Positions 1 to 8,686 of a DNA stretch of 64,000 nt are shown here, piece after piece. Positions within the stretch are counted from its first letter, which is position 1, and each line of letters starts with the position of its first letter. The position numbers were made by a program, and so were the translations under genes. A model generated the notes under the pieces. It was not told the DNA's origin. It saw only the letters and a program-made list of their open reading frames with translations, and did no database searches. The stretch is from Fuerstiella sp. (GTDB lineage: Bacteria > Planctomycetota > Planctomycetia > Planctomycetales > Planctomycetaceae): positions 733,559 to 797,558 of the forward strand of contig JAKVAZ010000006.1 of NCBI GenBank assembly GCA_022447225.1, written 5' to 3'.

Positions 1-2
1 GA

Positions 3-1955
3 AATTTCGGGCACGAGTACGGAGCCATGCTGCCTGGAGTTTTGGCAGGAATCGCCGCATGTCTGATGTCCGGCCGTGAGGACTGGCGACAGCGCGTGGC
101 CTTCTTCGGATTCTTTGGCGCGCTGGGCTGGGGATTCGGTGGCTCGTTCTCCTACATGAAGGTGGTGGGATATACCCATTCCGGTCATCTCCCTTCGGTG
201 CTGTTCGGATTCTTCGGGTTGTTTCTGGGCAGCTTTCTGTGGGCGGCGATCGGAGGAGCCTGTACGGCTTACGCTGCGGTTGAGGACAAAGTTCGGATCA
301 CGGATCTGTTCAGACCACTTCGCTGGGTGTTGGTGGCGTGGGCGGCCTTCTATTTCTTCTGGGACCAGGTGATGAATCTGGAACCCATCGTACAGTTCAC
401 CGGCGGCAGGGTGGCCGTCATTGTGGAAAAGGGATTCGCGCGAGAGATGCGGCAAAACGATCCCTTTTACTGGCTTGATACGGACTGGCTGCAGGCTCTG
501 TTCGCGTTGGCGGCAATCTGCGCCTTTGACCTGTGGAATCGTCGCTCACGTGACATCGCACTGCTGCCGCTGTATGCCGGCAGCGTCGGCTTTGCGGGAT
601 GGGCGGCGCAATGGGCACTGACAAAGACCGGCCTTCCTGCCATCGTTTTGCCGTGGTTCGTTCGTGTTCAGGGTGATCTCACGATCAATAATCCCGACAC
701 CCAACGGCTTTTTGACCCGGCAAACATGGTCTTCAACTGGCCAGCCATCTTCTTTACACACTCCGGATATGTGGGCCTGCTGTTCGGATTGACGATTGGC
801 ACCGTCATTTACTTTGTGCGATATGGTAAGTGGCGTTCGGGTTCATCTCTGCTGCTGCATCTGGCCCTGGGCTGGTTCATCATCTTTCTGCTGTTCCCCG
901 TCCTGCTCGGGGTTCGCGTTACTCCGCCGCGCAACGACAACTGGGCCGGTGGACTTGGTGTTTTCCTGGGCCTCCTCCTCTATATGTGGCGCAACAATCT
1001 GTTGCCCGTTGCCGTCGCGTCCGTGATCTGTGGCACCATCGGCGGGCTGGGCATCGCTTTCACTCAATGCCTTAAGCTGTTGCTGATTGCTCCAGGTAAT
1101 CCGAACCGGCTGGCCAATCTTCCTCCCGAAGTGCGGGATCCCATCGTGGAACGCTGGGCGCACTGGCAAAGCGCCAACTGGCACAGCATCGTCATCGAGC
1201 AGGGCGTAGGATTGCTCTATGGACTTGGTCTGGCAGTGGCGATGGCCGTGCTGGCAACACGTGTGAAACCTGCTGAAGCAATCCCGTCTGAGCGGCGATG
1301 GACCCAGGTGTTTTCAGTCGGATTTCTGATGACTGTGCTGATGTATGTCAGCATGATCAAGAACGTCACCGAATGGACCAAGGTGCGTTCCGGGGAATTC
1401 CGAATGGTTCCCGAACTCATGAAAATGCCGCTCATTGAAAGTATCGAATTATCGTCACGGACCTGGTTCCAGCTCGCCTTTCTTCTGCTGTCGATCTGCA
1501 TCGTCACGCTGCTTATCGTCCATACGCGGCGCAAACTGGCAATCGTTCCGTCTACGTGGCTGGGCAAGGGACAACTACTCTATCTCATCCTGCTGTGGAT
1601 CATCATCATCTTCAACTTTGAAAAGGCACTTGGAGGATTCACAGCATCCCGTCTGGCCACCGAAGGCGTCCTGTTTGTCAACGCCGTCATTGTGACGATG
1701 ATGATCAATTACTTTGCCCGAGAACCTGACGATGGCTCCGTACCACTGAAATCCCCTTCCAGTTACGGCCCTCTGTTCAAACGGAGTCTGATCGGGATGC
1801 TCGCTGCGGTCACGTTTGCCACCTTTGCGTTTACGGGTGTTGTTCGGATGGTCTATGGCAATCATTTCGCCGGACATGCCGGATACCATCAGCGTTTCGG
1901 CGCAGAAGCCGAGTGGCGTCTGCTGCCGATATTGCGCGACATCAAGCATCGGTAA
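3..1955 (+). CDS. Multi-pass membrane protein of unknown function, 5' end outside window
   Basis: A long open frame dominated by hydrophobic segments; I count well over ten candidate membrane helices, so it is an integral inner-membrane protein. The frame stays open to the left edge, and the residues before the first ATG at 27 (N-F-G-H-E-Y-G-A) run smoothly into the protein, so the real start is probably upstream of the window. It has many Trp and Phe residues near helix ends and two Gly-rich stretches early on. I recognise no transporter or enzyme motif and assign no function. It is convergent with the S9 peptidase gene, with a small hairpin between the two stops. Confidence 0.75.
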   Translation, partial: NFGHEYGAMLPGVLAGIAACLMSGREDWRQRVAFFGFFGALGWGFGGSFSYMKVVGYTHSGHLPSVLFGFFGLFLGSFLWAAIGGACTAYAAVEDKVRITDLFRPLRWVLVAWAAFYFFWDQVMNLEPIVQFTGGRVAVIVEKGFAREMRQNDPFYWLDTDWLQALFALAAICAFDLWNRRSRDIALLPLYAGSVGFAGWAAQWALTKTGLPAIVLPWFVRVQGDLTINNPDTQRLFDPANMVFNWPAIFFTHSGYVGLLFGLTIGTVIYFVRYGKWRSGSSLLLHLALGWFIIFLLFPVLLGVRVTPPRNDNWAGGLGVFLGLLLYMWRNNLLPVAVASVICGTIGGLGIAFTQCLKLLLIAPGNPNRLANLPPEVRDPIVERWAHWQSANWHSIVIEQGVGLLYGLGLAVAMAVLATRVKPAEAIPSERRWTQVFSVGFLMTVLMYVSMIKNVTEWTKVRSGEFRMVPELMKMPLIESIELSSRTWFQLAFLLLSICIVTLLIVHTRRKLAIVPSTWLGKGQLLYLILLWIIIIFNFEKALGGFTASRLATEGVLFVNAVIVTMMINYFAREPDDGSVPLKSPSSYGPLFKRSLIGMLAAVTFATFAFTGVVRMVYGNHFAGHAGYHQRFGAEAEWRLLPILRDIKHR

Positions 1956-1959
1956 CAGA

Positions 1960-1980
1960 GTTACCTGCGATTCAGGTGAC
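1960..1980. terminator. Hairpin between convergent genes
   Basis: An 8-bp stem (one G-T pair) with a 5-base loop lies just after the stop of the membrane protein gene and 10 bases before the stop of the opposing S9 peptidase gene. There is no T tract on either side, so a bidirectional terminator role is inferred from position only. Confidence 0.35.
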
Positions 1981-1989
1981 AGCACAGGA

Positions 1990-3948
1990 TCACTCTTCGG
2001 ACAGGAATCGATCAAACCAGCTGGTCACACGGCGGGCCATGTCCAGCATGTGGGCCCGTTCGGTAATCGCGTGAGATTCGCGAGGATAAACGACCAGTTC
2101 GGTTTCGACACGCTGATCCTTCAGAGCACGGTAGAACAAGTGTGATTGTTCCACCGGCACGTCCTGGTCCTCTTCCCCATGCAGAATTAACGTCGGTGTA
2201 TCCAGATTGTTGTAATAAGAGAGTGGCGAAAATTTTTGGAACGGACCATTCAGATCGTAAGGCGATGCCTGGTAGTGAATCGCGTCCCAGTCAGAAAGAC
2301 AGCTTTTACCGTGAAAACTGAGCCAGTGTGAGATGCCGGCTCCCATCAATGCGGCACGGAAGCGGTTCGTTTGAGAAATGGCCCACGCAGCGATAAAGCC
2401 GCCGTACGACCAACCCGCCACTGCCAGGCGGTTCGAATCAGCCAAACCGGATTCGATCAGCGAATCAACCCCCAGCAGCATGTCCTGGAAGTCCCTGCCA
2501 CCCATGTCGCCCAGATTACTCTCTGCGAATTCCAGTCCCCAGCCGGTCGAACCGCGGTAGTTCGGCAGAAACACCACGTACCCCGCATTTGCCCAAAGCT
2601 GATTCCAGTGCGTCGCAGCGTAAAAGCGAGAGGCGCTGATTCCGGTGGGTCCGCCGTGAACCCACATGATCATTGGATATTTTTTGTGTGGCTGATACCC
2701 AACGGGCTTGATCACCAGTCCCTGCATCTCCTGCTGATCGGCTCCCTTCCAGTAATAAACTTCGGTTTCACCAATCTGAAATTCGGCGGTTTGTGGATGC
2801 AGATGAGTCCGTTGCTGCCACTGAATCAAATCGGAACCTTGCTGTGCCGTTCGTACAAGGCGTCCAGTCCACACATCGCGCGGACGACTGGAATCTTCCA
2901 GAACGATAGCCAGTGTCTCGTCGTTCGATCGTGAAAAACGCGGCGAGGACGTTTCGGAGACGGCGGCCTGCTGCCACCAAAGACTCGTCCGGTCACCAGT
3001 GGTCGCATCGATCCGGTGCATCCCGACACCGCCCCGCTCCTGGGCAATTGTCAACAGCTCATTGGAATCATCCGACCACTCCAGCCAGCCTACACTGGCA
3101 ACCATGCCCCTGGTAACGTTGCGAGCTTCCCCACCCGATTCGCCAACCATCCAGACGTCACCAACAACACAGCCTCGATCGCTCCAGTTGGACGAGATGA
3201 ATGCAATCTGTTTCGTATCGGGCGACCAGGCAGGCAAAGCCACCTGCCGCTTTGATTGCCACAAGGTTTCGGCCGACCCTTTACGTTCAAAACGAACCAG
3301 CCGATTGGAGTACCAGGCCCATTCGAACGGTTCGTCAGAAACGACGGCGGTGAACTGCGCCGAATCGGGATGCCAGTTAAATTCCCAGATTTGCAGGCGA
3401 TCCGGCGAAACACACTGCACTTCACACGACTCCGGATCGACTGTCCACAATCGCACGTATTTCGGATTTTGTTCGAACAGGATTGCATCGTCTTTTCGGA
3501 CATTCCTGCTGACTTCCTCTTCAGTTTGTGCATCTTCCATCAGGAAGGCCAGGTAGCGTCCGTCGGGCGACCACTGCAGTGCATTGAGACCTCGTGGCGA
3601 TGGAATTTCTCCGTTGACATGGGTCAGGGCGGTTACCTCACCACTGTCGCGATTCAGCGCAAAGACCTGACGCTGTCCGGCCATAAGACGGTCGGACAAA
3701 AATGCCAGCTGACGGCCATCCGGAGACCAGCGCGGCAACGAATCGGTCCGCGGCCCGGATGTTAGTTGTCGGGGTTCGCCACTGTCTGTGTCCACGATCC
3801 AGATCGTCGACTTTGCGTACTTACTGTCGGTTCTGAACGAATCCCCGACGACAAACGCAACTTGTGCACCGTCTGGTGAGATTTGTGCATCTTCGATATT
3901 TTTAAACGAAAGAACATCTTCCGGAGTCAGGCGTCGTTGTATGGACAT
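1990..3948 (-). CDS. S9 family peptidase (prolyl oligopeptidase / acylaminoacyl peptidase type)
   Basis: About 652 residues. The N-terminal two thirds carry repeated SPDG-type motifs (PDGAQVAF, SPDGRQLAF, SPDGRYLAF) of a PD40/WD40-like propeller that gates the active site. The C-terminal part is an alpha/beta hydrolase with the nucleophile in GWSYGGF (Ser about 514), an Asp in HGEEDQD (about 594) and His in ESHAI (about 626), so the catalytic triad is complete. The family cleaves short peptides after Pro or removes acylated or dipeptide N-terminal residues. The ATG at 3948 is preferred over an upstream in-frame codon at 4029 because AAGGG lies 8 bases before it and homology-like sequence starts there (MSIQRRLTPED). 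No signal peptide is apparent, so it is probably cytoplasmic. Confidence 0.9.
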   Translation of the reverse strand: MSIQRRLTPEDVLSFKNIEDAQISPDGAQVAFVVGDSFRTDSKYAKSTIWIVDTDSGEPRQLTSGPRTDSLPRWSPDGRQLAFLSDRLMAGQRQVFALNRDSGEVTALTHVNGEIPSPRGLNALQWSPDGRYLAFLMEDAQTEEEVSRNVRKDDAILFEQNPKYVRLWTVDPESCEVQCVSPDRLQIWEFNWHPDSAQFTAVVSDEPFEWAWYSNRLVRFERKGSAETLWQSKRQVALPAWSPDTKQIAFISSNWSDRGCVVGDVWMVGESGGEARNVTRGMVASVGWLEWSDDSNELLTIAQERGGVGMHRIDATTGDRTSLWWQQAAVSETSSPRFSRSNDETLAIVLEDSSRPRDVWTGRLVRTAQQGSDLIQWQQRTHLHPQTAEFQIGETEVYYWKGADQQEMQGLVIKPVGYQPHKKYPMIMWVHGGPTGISASRFYAATHWNQLWANAGYVVFLPNYRGSTGWGLEFAESNLGDMGGRDFQDMLLGVDSLIESGLADSNRLAVAGWSYGGFIAAWAISQTNRFRAALMGAGISHWLSFHGKSCLSDWDAIHYQASPYDLNGPFQKFSPLSYYNNLDTPTLILHGEEDQDVPVEQSHLFYRALKDQRVETELVVYPRESHAITERAHMLDMARRVTSWFDRFLSEE

Positions 3949-4327
3949 GCCAAAATCCCTTGACGAAACACATGCATTCCTGTGATTCAAAAGAACATTG
4001 CCGCACAGCTTGAGCCATCTTTGCGGCAACCGGACTTTTGAGGCGGCTGCATGTAATATCTGTTAACAGCAAATGGACGTGCGAATATTCGGAATGCGTC
4101 CAAAACATGCTGATACAGCATATAACCGAAACCGATGTTTTCCAGACGGAGGATCAGCTGGTTATTCGTACAGATTTCGATAGTCCACGGGATATCACGA
4201 ATCCTGTTGCCAGCACATCGGTAACGATCAGCAGTGTACCGATGTGATTCGAGTGAATTTCAGGCACTTGCAGAGAGTCTTCCAGCCGAATCAACCGGCG
4301 ACCAAAGACTAACAACGGGCTGGCCTG
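3949..4327. other. Intergenic stretch
   Basis: Separates the S9 peptidase start from the stop of the nuclease-like gene, both read leftward, so it should hold the peptidase promoter and any terminator of the nuclease-like gene. Apart from the peptidase ribosome binding site I see no convincing gene, repeat or strong hairpin. Confidence 0.4.
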
Positions 4328-5131
4328 TTAACGTATTGTGGTTTCAACACCGGCCCAAATCCCCACATTTGCTTCCTGAGCTTTTAGCTGCTCACTGACC
4401 AGCACATCAAACAGTTGATAGTCATATGTCGTTGCTGCCAATGCATACCCGTCACCAATCATTCTTTGATTGATCAGGGCACTGTCGTTCTGGCGACGCA
4501 GATAGGCAACGGTGAATCCATCTTCATCCTGTCGGGCAGCCATGTCATCGAAAGAGAGTACGACTTGCTGATTTTCGACCAGCTCGGCTAAGTGTAGCCT
4601 GGCCGATTCTGTGGAATGGCTCCCGTCCACTGTCATCAGGTCAACCCCCAGTAAACGAACCGTGGTGAGCCCTGTGCCGGTGTCGACCAGGACCGTTCGA
4701 CCTTCAACAACTTTCAGTACTTTACCCGAAATGACGTTGCTGTCGTTGTCTGTAATTCGGACAGGTAAAACGGTAGTCAACTCTGCAGGATTGGTGGATA
4801 CGACGACGGTGCCGGGACGGACCGCCGGTTTGCTGCTGATGACACGACGTACGCGTGTGGGAACTGCAATCGGATTTCGCCGCCGAATAACGGCAGGAAC
4901 ACGAGGATAGCCATTGAGACGTCGGAGTTGTCCAGTGCGGATGGCCGGAACAGTCGCACGAATCCTTTTGCTCACTTTGTTTTTGGTTCTGGAAGCATTC
5001 ACCAGTGAAACAACAGGCTTTCCAGGCCTGGGCCGGACTGCAAACGCAGATGTTGCATCAGCCAAAAAAAAAACCGTGACCAGCCCCCCGGCGATGATTC
5101 CTCGACTTGTTATTTCGTATTGCCTGAACAT
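4328..5131 (-). CDS. Secreted staphylococcal-nuclease-like (SNase fold) protein, catalytic residues altered
   Basis: 267 residues: a signal peptide (hydrophobic about 11-30, ending near SAFA), a basic Arg/Pro/Val-rich linker (about 32-125) and an SNase/Tudor-type domain (about 133-262). The fold is suggested by VRLLGVD, the Asp-rich strand before VAYLRR, the helix with NQRMIGDGYA, and the final KAQEANVGIWAG, all in the expected order. Of the three catalytic residues of staphylococcal nuclease, the first Arg is kept (R159) but the Glu position reads Thr (about 167) and the second Arg reads Phe (about 206). Nuclease activity is therefore doubtful; a binding role is possible. GAGGA lies just before the ATG. 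A run of ten T residues (coding strand) sits inside the signal peptide. Confidence 0.75.
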   Translation of the reverse strand: MFRQYEITSRGIIAGGLVTVFFLADATSAFAVRPRPGKPVVSLVNASRTKNKVSKRIRATVPAIRTGQLRRLNGYPRVPAVIRRRNPIAVPTRVRRVISSKPAVRPGTVVVSTNPAELTTVLPVRITDNDSNVISGKVLKVVEGRTVLVDTGTGLTTVRLLGVDLMTVDGSHSTESARLHLAELVENQQVVLSFDDMAARQDEDGFTVAYLRRQNDSALINQRMIGDGYALAATTYDYQLFDVLVSEQLKAQEANVGIWAGVETTIR

Positions 5132-5617
5132 GATTCTGTCCTCGCTATAGAAAGCTGCCGTTATTCATCAGTAATACTGCTCGCATTCGTTTAAACCCCG
5201 TACACACGTTTTGGATTCGCGTGCTGTATCTTTTTTTTCTTTTTTTTTGACATCGCGTTGAACCGAACAGAATCCGGTCCGGGGCCATCGCCACGTTTGG
5301 ACGGACGAAAAAGGACTGGTGGGGTCTGTTTCCCCGATCTCTCCGGCGGACACAGACGACCGGGGCAGCCAGGTCGCTCTGTCAGAACCTGTCGGCAAAC
5401 GTGCAGATGCTGTCTAGGGCCAGCTTGTTCACAAGAGAATAGACATTTCCCCACTGCTACTGAACTGCCAAAACCACATCTGCTCGCATGTCAACAGGCC
5501 GTCATCATGCATCAGACAGGTTTTCCCCGGTTGACAGACCCAACCCCATGGAAATCTGCACCGGCTTTGCGATACGCTTTGTCCTGGTTAATCCGGAAAT
5601 GATCAGGAGAATTGATT
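5132..5617. other. Intergenic region with long A/T tract
   Basis: Divergent region between the nuclease-like gene and the aroE-like gene. At 5231-5248 the plus strand reads eight T, one C, nine T; on the strand of the nuclease-like gene this is an A-tract about 100 bases upstream of its ATG, where it could bend DNA or act as an UP element. Open frames here show no recognisable protein. AGGAG at 5605-5609 serves the next gene. Confidence 0.45.
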
Positions 5618-6475
5618 GTGGCAAACGTGCTGAATTTCAAACAGGAACTCACGGGCTGCTTTGGCCAGCCGGTTGCAGAGAATCCCACACAGGCCATGAT
5701 CGAGGCGGCCTACCGTTATCACCATCTCGACTGGCGCTATCTGACGATCGAAGTTGCCCCTGACGGCCTGGCGGCCGCAGTGGCCGGCGCCCGTGCAATG
5801 GGATTTGTCGGATTCAACTGCACAATTCCTCATAAGGTGGCGGTGATCGAGCACCTTGACGGCCTGGGCGAATCCGCATCTGTGATGGGAGCCGTCAACT
5901 GTGTGGTGCGTCGGGATGACCGGCTCGTGGGAGAAAACACAGACGGCAAAGGTTTTGTTGAATCGCTGCGCACTCTCACGGATCCGGCGGACAGCAAAGT
6001 CGTCATTTTGGGGGCAGGCGGGGCCGCGCGAGCCATCAGCGTTGAAGTTGCCCTGGCCGGTGCCACTTCGATTACGATCGTCAACCGTTCAGAGGGCCGG
6101 GGTACGGAACTGGTCGAATTGCTGCGGGACAAAGTCAAGGTGGAGGCTCAGTTTGTCAAATGGGATGGCGACTACTCCATACCGGACGGAACCGACATGG
6201 TGATCAATGCGACATCGATTGGACTGTTTCCTGATGTCGATGCCCGGATTGCTGTTGATGTGTCAGGTCTGAAGGCCGGCATGGTCGCTGCCGATGTCAT
6301 TCCGAACCCTCCGGAAACCCGTTTTGTCCGCGATGCCCGGGCCACTGGCTGCAAAGTCATCGACGGACTGGGAATGCTGGTGAATCAGGGTGTCATCGGC
6401 GTTGAATACTGGTCGGGGATCAGTCCGGATCCGGGTGTCATGCGGACGGCACTGGAAGACGTCTTTGGTAACTGA
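5618..6475 (+). CDS. aroE: Shikimate dehydrogenase family protein (AroE-like)
   Basis: 285 residues. AroE reduces 3-dehydroshikimate to shikimate with NADPH in aromatic amino acid synthesis. Catalytic Lys (NCTIPHK, K73) and Asp (ENTDGKGF, D109) are present, as are AVNCVV, the Rossmann motif GAGGAARA (132-139), an NR motif after the second strand, and the C-terminal GMLVNQGVIGVEYW. The N-terminal substrate loop, usually H-S-x-S-P, reads E-N-P-T here (21-24), so the carboxylate-anchoring serines are not conserved and the preferred substrate could differ (quinate- or shikimate-like). The GTG at 5618 is preferred because AGGAG lies 8 bases upstream; a TTG at 5612 would leave only two bases. The sulfatase gene follows after about 80 bases. 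Confidence 0.8.
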   Translation: MANVLNFKQELTGCFGQPVAENPTQAMIEAAYRYHHLDWRYLTIEVAPDGLAAAVAGARAMGFVGFNCTIPHKVAVIEHLDGLGESASVMGAVNCVVRRDDRLVGENTDGKGFVESLRTLTDPADSKVVILGAGGAARAISVEVALAGATSITIVNRSEGRGTELVELLRDKVKVEAQFVKWDGDYSIPDGTDMVINATSIGLFPDVDARIAVDVSGLKAGMVAADVIPNPPETRFVRDARATGCKVIDGLGMLVNQGVIGVEYWSGISPDPGVMRTALEDVFGN

Positions 6476-6554
6476 ACTAATGGCTGCCCGGGGCGTGAAC
6501 TCTGCGTTTCCCCTGAGATGCCTCAACTGCGACTCCAGATCCAGGAGTAAACAG

Positions 6555-8426
6555 ATGGCCTTTTGTCTGTCCACGTTATTCCTCGTATGTGCCGTTTACC
6601 CGGCACTGGTTTCCGCCGCAGAACCTCTTCCCAACATTCTCTGGATTACCAGTGAGGACAACGGTCCGGAACTGGGTTGCTACGGTGATCGATACGCAAC
6701 GACGCCGAACCTGGACGCGTTTGCTGAACGTAGCCTGAGGTATCGCACATGCTGGTCGAATGCTCCCGTGTGTGCGCCGGCCCGAACGGGGATTATCACA
6801 GGTGTATATCCACCCGCAACCGGCGCTCAGCACATGCGGAGTAATGTGCCCATGCCCTCATTTATGAAAATGTATCCGGAGATTCTGCGTGAGGCCGGTT
6901 ACTACTGCACGAACAACAGCAAGACCGATTACAACCTGATCGCAACGAATAGGGTGTGGGACGAATCCTCAAAGAAGGCTCACTGGAAAAACCGCGCAGA
7001 AAACCAGCCGTTTTTTGCCATCTTCAACCATACGATCAGTCATGAAAGCCAGATACGGAACCCGATTACGTCTGCCGACCGAATCCACGATCCGGCCGAA
7101 GTTCGAGTCCGCGCGTATCATCCGGATACTCCGGAAGTTCGAAAAGACTGGGCTCAGTATTACGATCGCCTCACGATGATGGATGCCGGAGTCGGCGAAA
7201 ATCTTAAGGAACTGGAAGCAGCAGGCCTGGCTGACGAAACGATCGTGTTCTACTACGGAGACCATGGGTCAGGAATGCCGCGAAGCAAACGCTGGCCTTA
7301 CAATTCCGGTGAGCATGTGCCGCTGATTGTACACATCCCGAAAAAATTCAAACATCTTCGTCCCGACGAATACAAAACCGGCGGGGTATCCGGTCGACTG
7401 ACCAGCTTTGTCGATTTTGCACCGACACTACTGAGCCTGATCGGAAAGAAGCCGCCGAACTGGATGCAGGGATATGCGTTTGCCGGGAAATATGATTCCG
7501 GACCGCAGCCCTATGTTTACGGCTATCGCGGCCGTATGGATGAGCGACATGACATGGTCCGAGCGGTGCGTGATCAGCGTTACGTCTACATACGGAATTA
7601 TATGCCCCACAAAGTGTACGGACAGTACATTCGGTACATGTTTCAAACTCCCACGACGCGGATCTGGAAGGAACTGTATGACGCCGGTCGACTGAATGCG
7701 GCGCAGTCTCGGTTCTGGCAGACGAAGCCGGTGGAAGAGCTGTATGATCTGGCATGTGATCCGGATGAGGTTGTGAATCTGGCATCTTCAGAAGAGCACC
7801 AGGAAATCAGGAAACGTCTTGCCGGAGCCCAGCGCGAACTGGCAGTGAAGATTCGTGATCTGGGTTTCCTTCCGGAAGGTGCCATTCATGCCCGTGGTGC
7901 GGCATCAAGCCCCTATGAATATGGTCATTCTGCAGACTATGACCCTGAACGACTGATGGATATCGCAGAGCGTGCATCATCTCTTGATCCAAAATATACG
8001 GGGGATCTGATCACAGCCCTGTCAGCGGAAGACAGTGCAGTCCGTTACTGGGCCGCGATGGGTCTGCTGATGCGGGAACAGATTGGTGTCGACGCCGGAC
8101 GTGCTGTTCTTCGTATGACTCTGCAGGACCAGGCCGCGCCGGCACGCATTACGGCAGCTCAGGCACTGGCTCAGTGGGGAAATGCAGAAGATCTGAAACT
8201 GGCGATTCCGGTTTTGCTGTCAGCAGCACCTATTGACCAAAATGACATCTACACGTCCCTGCTGGCTCTGAATGCTTTCGATGCTATTGACGAACGTGCG
8301 GCGTCTGTACTGCAGGAACTTTCACAAATGCCGAAAAATGGTGAGGTGCCACCACGCATGGGGGCCTATGTGAAAAATCTACTCACAAAGACACTGTCAG
8401 ACCTGCAGAAGCCCCGGCGCCCCTGA
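6555..8426 (+). CDS. Secreted type I sulfatase with C-terminal HEAT-like region
   Basis: 623 residues starting at an ATG with AGGAG 7 bases upstream. A signal peptide (about 1-21, ending SAA) is followed by an alkaline-phosphatase-fold sulfatase domain. The maturation motif C-A-P-A-R (C73 to R77, followed by TG) should be converted to formylglycine. Metal-binding acids are seen in SEDNGPELG and YYGDHGSGM. The domain hydrolyses sulfate esters or N-sulfates of glycans outside the cytoplasm. From about residue 510 the protein continues into Ala-rich helices (VRYWAAMGLL, RITAAQALAQWG) resembling HEAT repeats, an extension seen in some planctomycete sulfatases and probably used for binding. The substrate cannot be read from sequence. 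Confidence 0.92.
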   Translation: MAFCLSTLFLVCAVYPALVSAAEPLPNILWITSEDNGPELGCYGDRYATTPNLDAFAERSLRYRTCWSNAPVCAPARTGIITGVYPPATGAQHMRSNVPMPSFMKMYPEILREAGYYCTNNSKTDYNLIATNRVWDESSKKAHWKNRAENQPFFAIFNHTISHESQIRNPITSADRIHDPAEVRVRAYHPDTPEVRKDWAQYYDRLTMMDAGVGENLKELEAAGLADETIVFYYGDHGSGMPRSKRWPYNSGEHVPLIVHIPKKFKHLRPDEYKTGGVSGRLTSFVDFAPTLLSLIGKKPPNWMQGYAFAGKYDSGPQPYVYGYRGRMDERHDMVRAVRDQRYVYIRNYMPHKVYGQYIRYMFQTPTTRIWKELYDAGRLNAAQSRFWQTKPVEELYDLACDPDEVVNLASSEEHQEIRKRLAGAQRELAVKIRDLGFLPEGAIHARGAASSPYEYGHSADYDPERLMDIAERASSLDPKYTGDLITALSAEDSAVRYWAAMGLLMREQIGVDAGRAVLRMTLQDQAAPARITAAQALAQWGNAEDLKLAIPVLLSAAPIDQNDIYTSLLALNAFDAIDERAASVLQELSQMPKNGEVPPRMGAYVKNLLTKTLSDLQKPRRP

Positions 8427-8446
8427 ATTGGGATAAGGACACCCCC

Positions 8447-8677
8447 CTACTGAATGCCGGTACGATGGCCTGTCACAGACCAGTCGATCTGCAGAATTGA
8501 ACCGGCAGGACTGATGTCACCGGTTGTTGATTGCCAACGTTTTCTTGTTGCCGGTTTCAGAGTCCGGCCCGACGGGACACGGAAGATGCTGCCTTGGACC
8601 TGGACGTTCATTTCCGCCGAACCCTGACAGTTCCGGTCGCATATTTTCTCCCGTCTCAGTGCGCTGTCGTCTTTCAC
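8447..8677 (-). CDS. Small open frame of unknown function downstream of the LarA-like gene
   Basis: A 76-codon GTG-initiated frame that begins 9 bases after the LarA-like stop, with GGAG in between but very close to the GTG. The C-terminal half (GDISPAGSILQIDWSV) looks protein-like, but I recognise no family and there is no signal peptide or motif. It may be a short co-transcribed gene, a gene remnant or chance. Confidence 0.22.
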   Translation of the reverse strand: MKDDSALRREKICDRNCQGSAEMNVQVQGSIFRVPSGRTLKPATRKRWQSTTGDISPAGSILQIDWSVTGHRTGIQ

Positions 8678-8686
8678 GTCTCCGGT

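Noticed and set aside
5258..5602. 114-codon plus-strand frame upstream of the aroE-like gene
   Set aside because: Low-complexity basic sequence without motifs, signal peptide or ribosome binding site.
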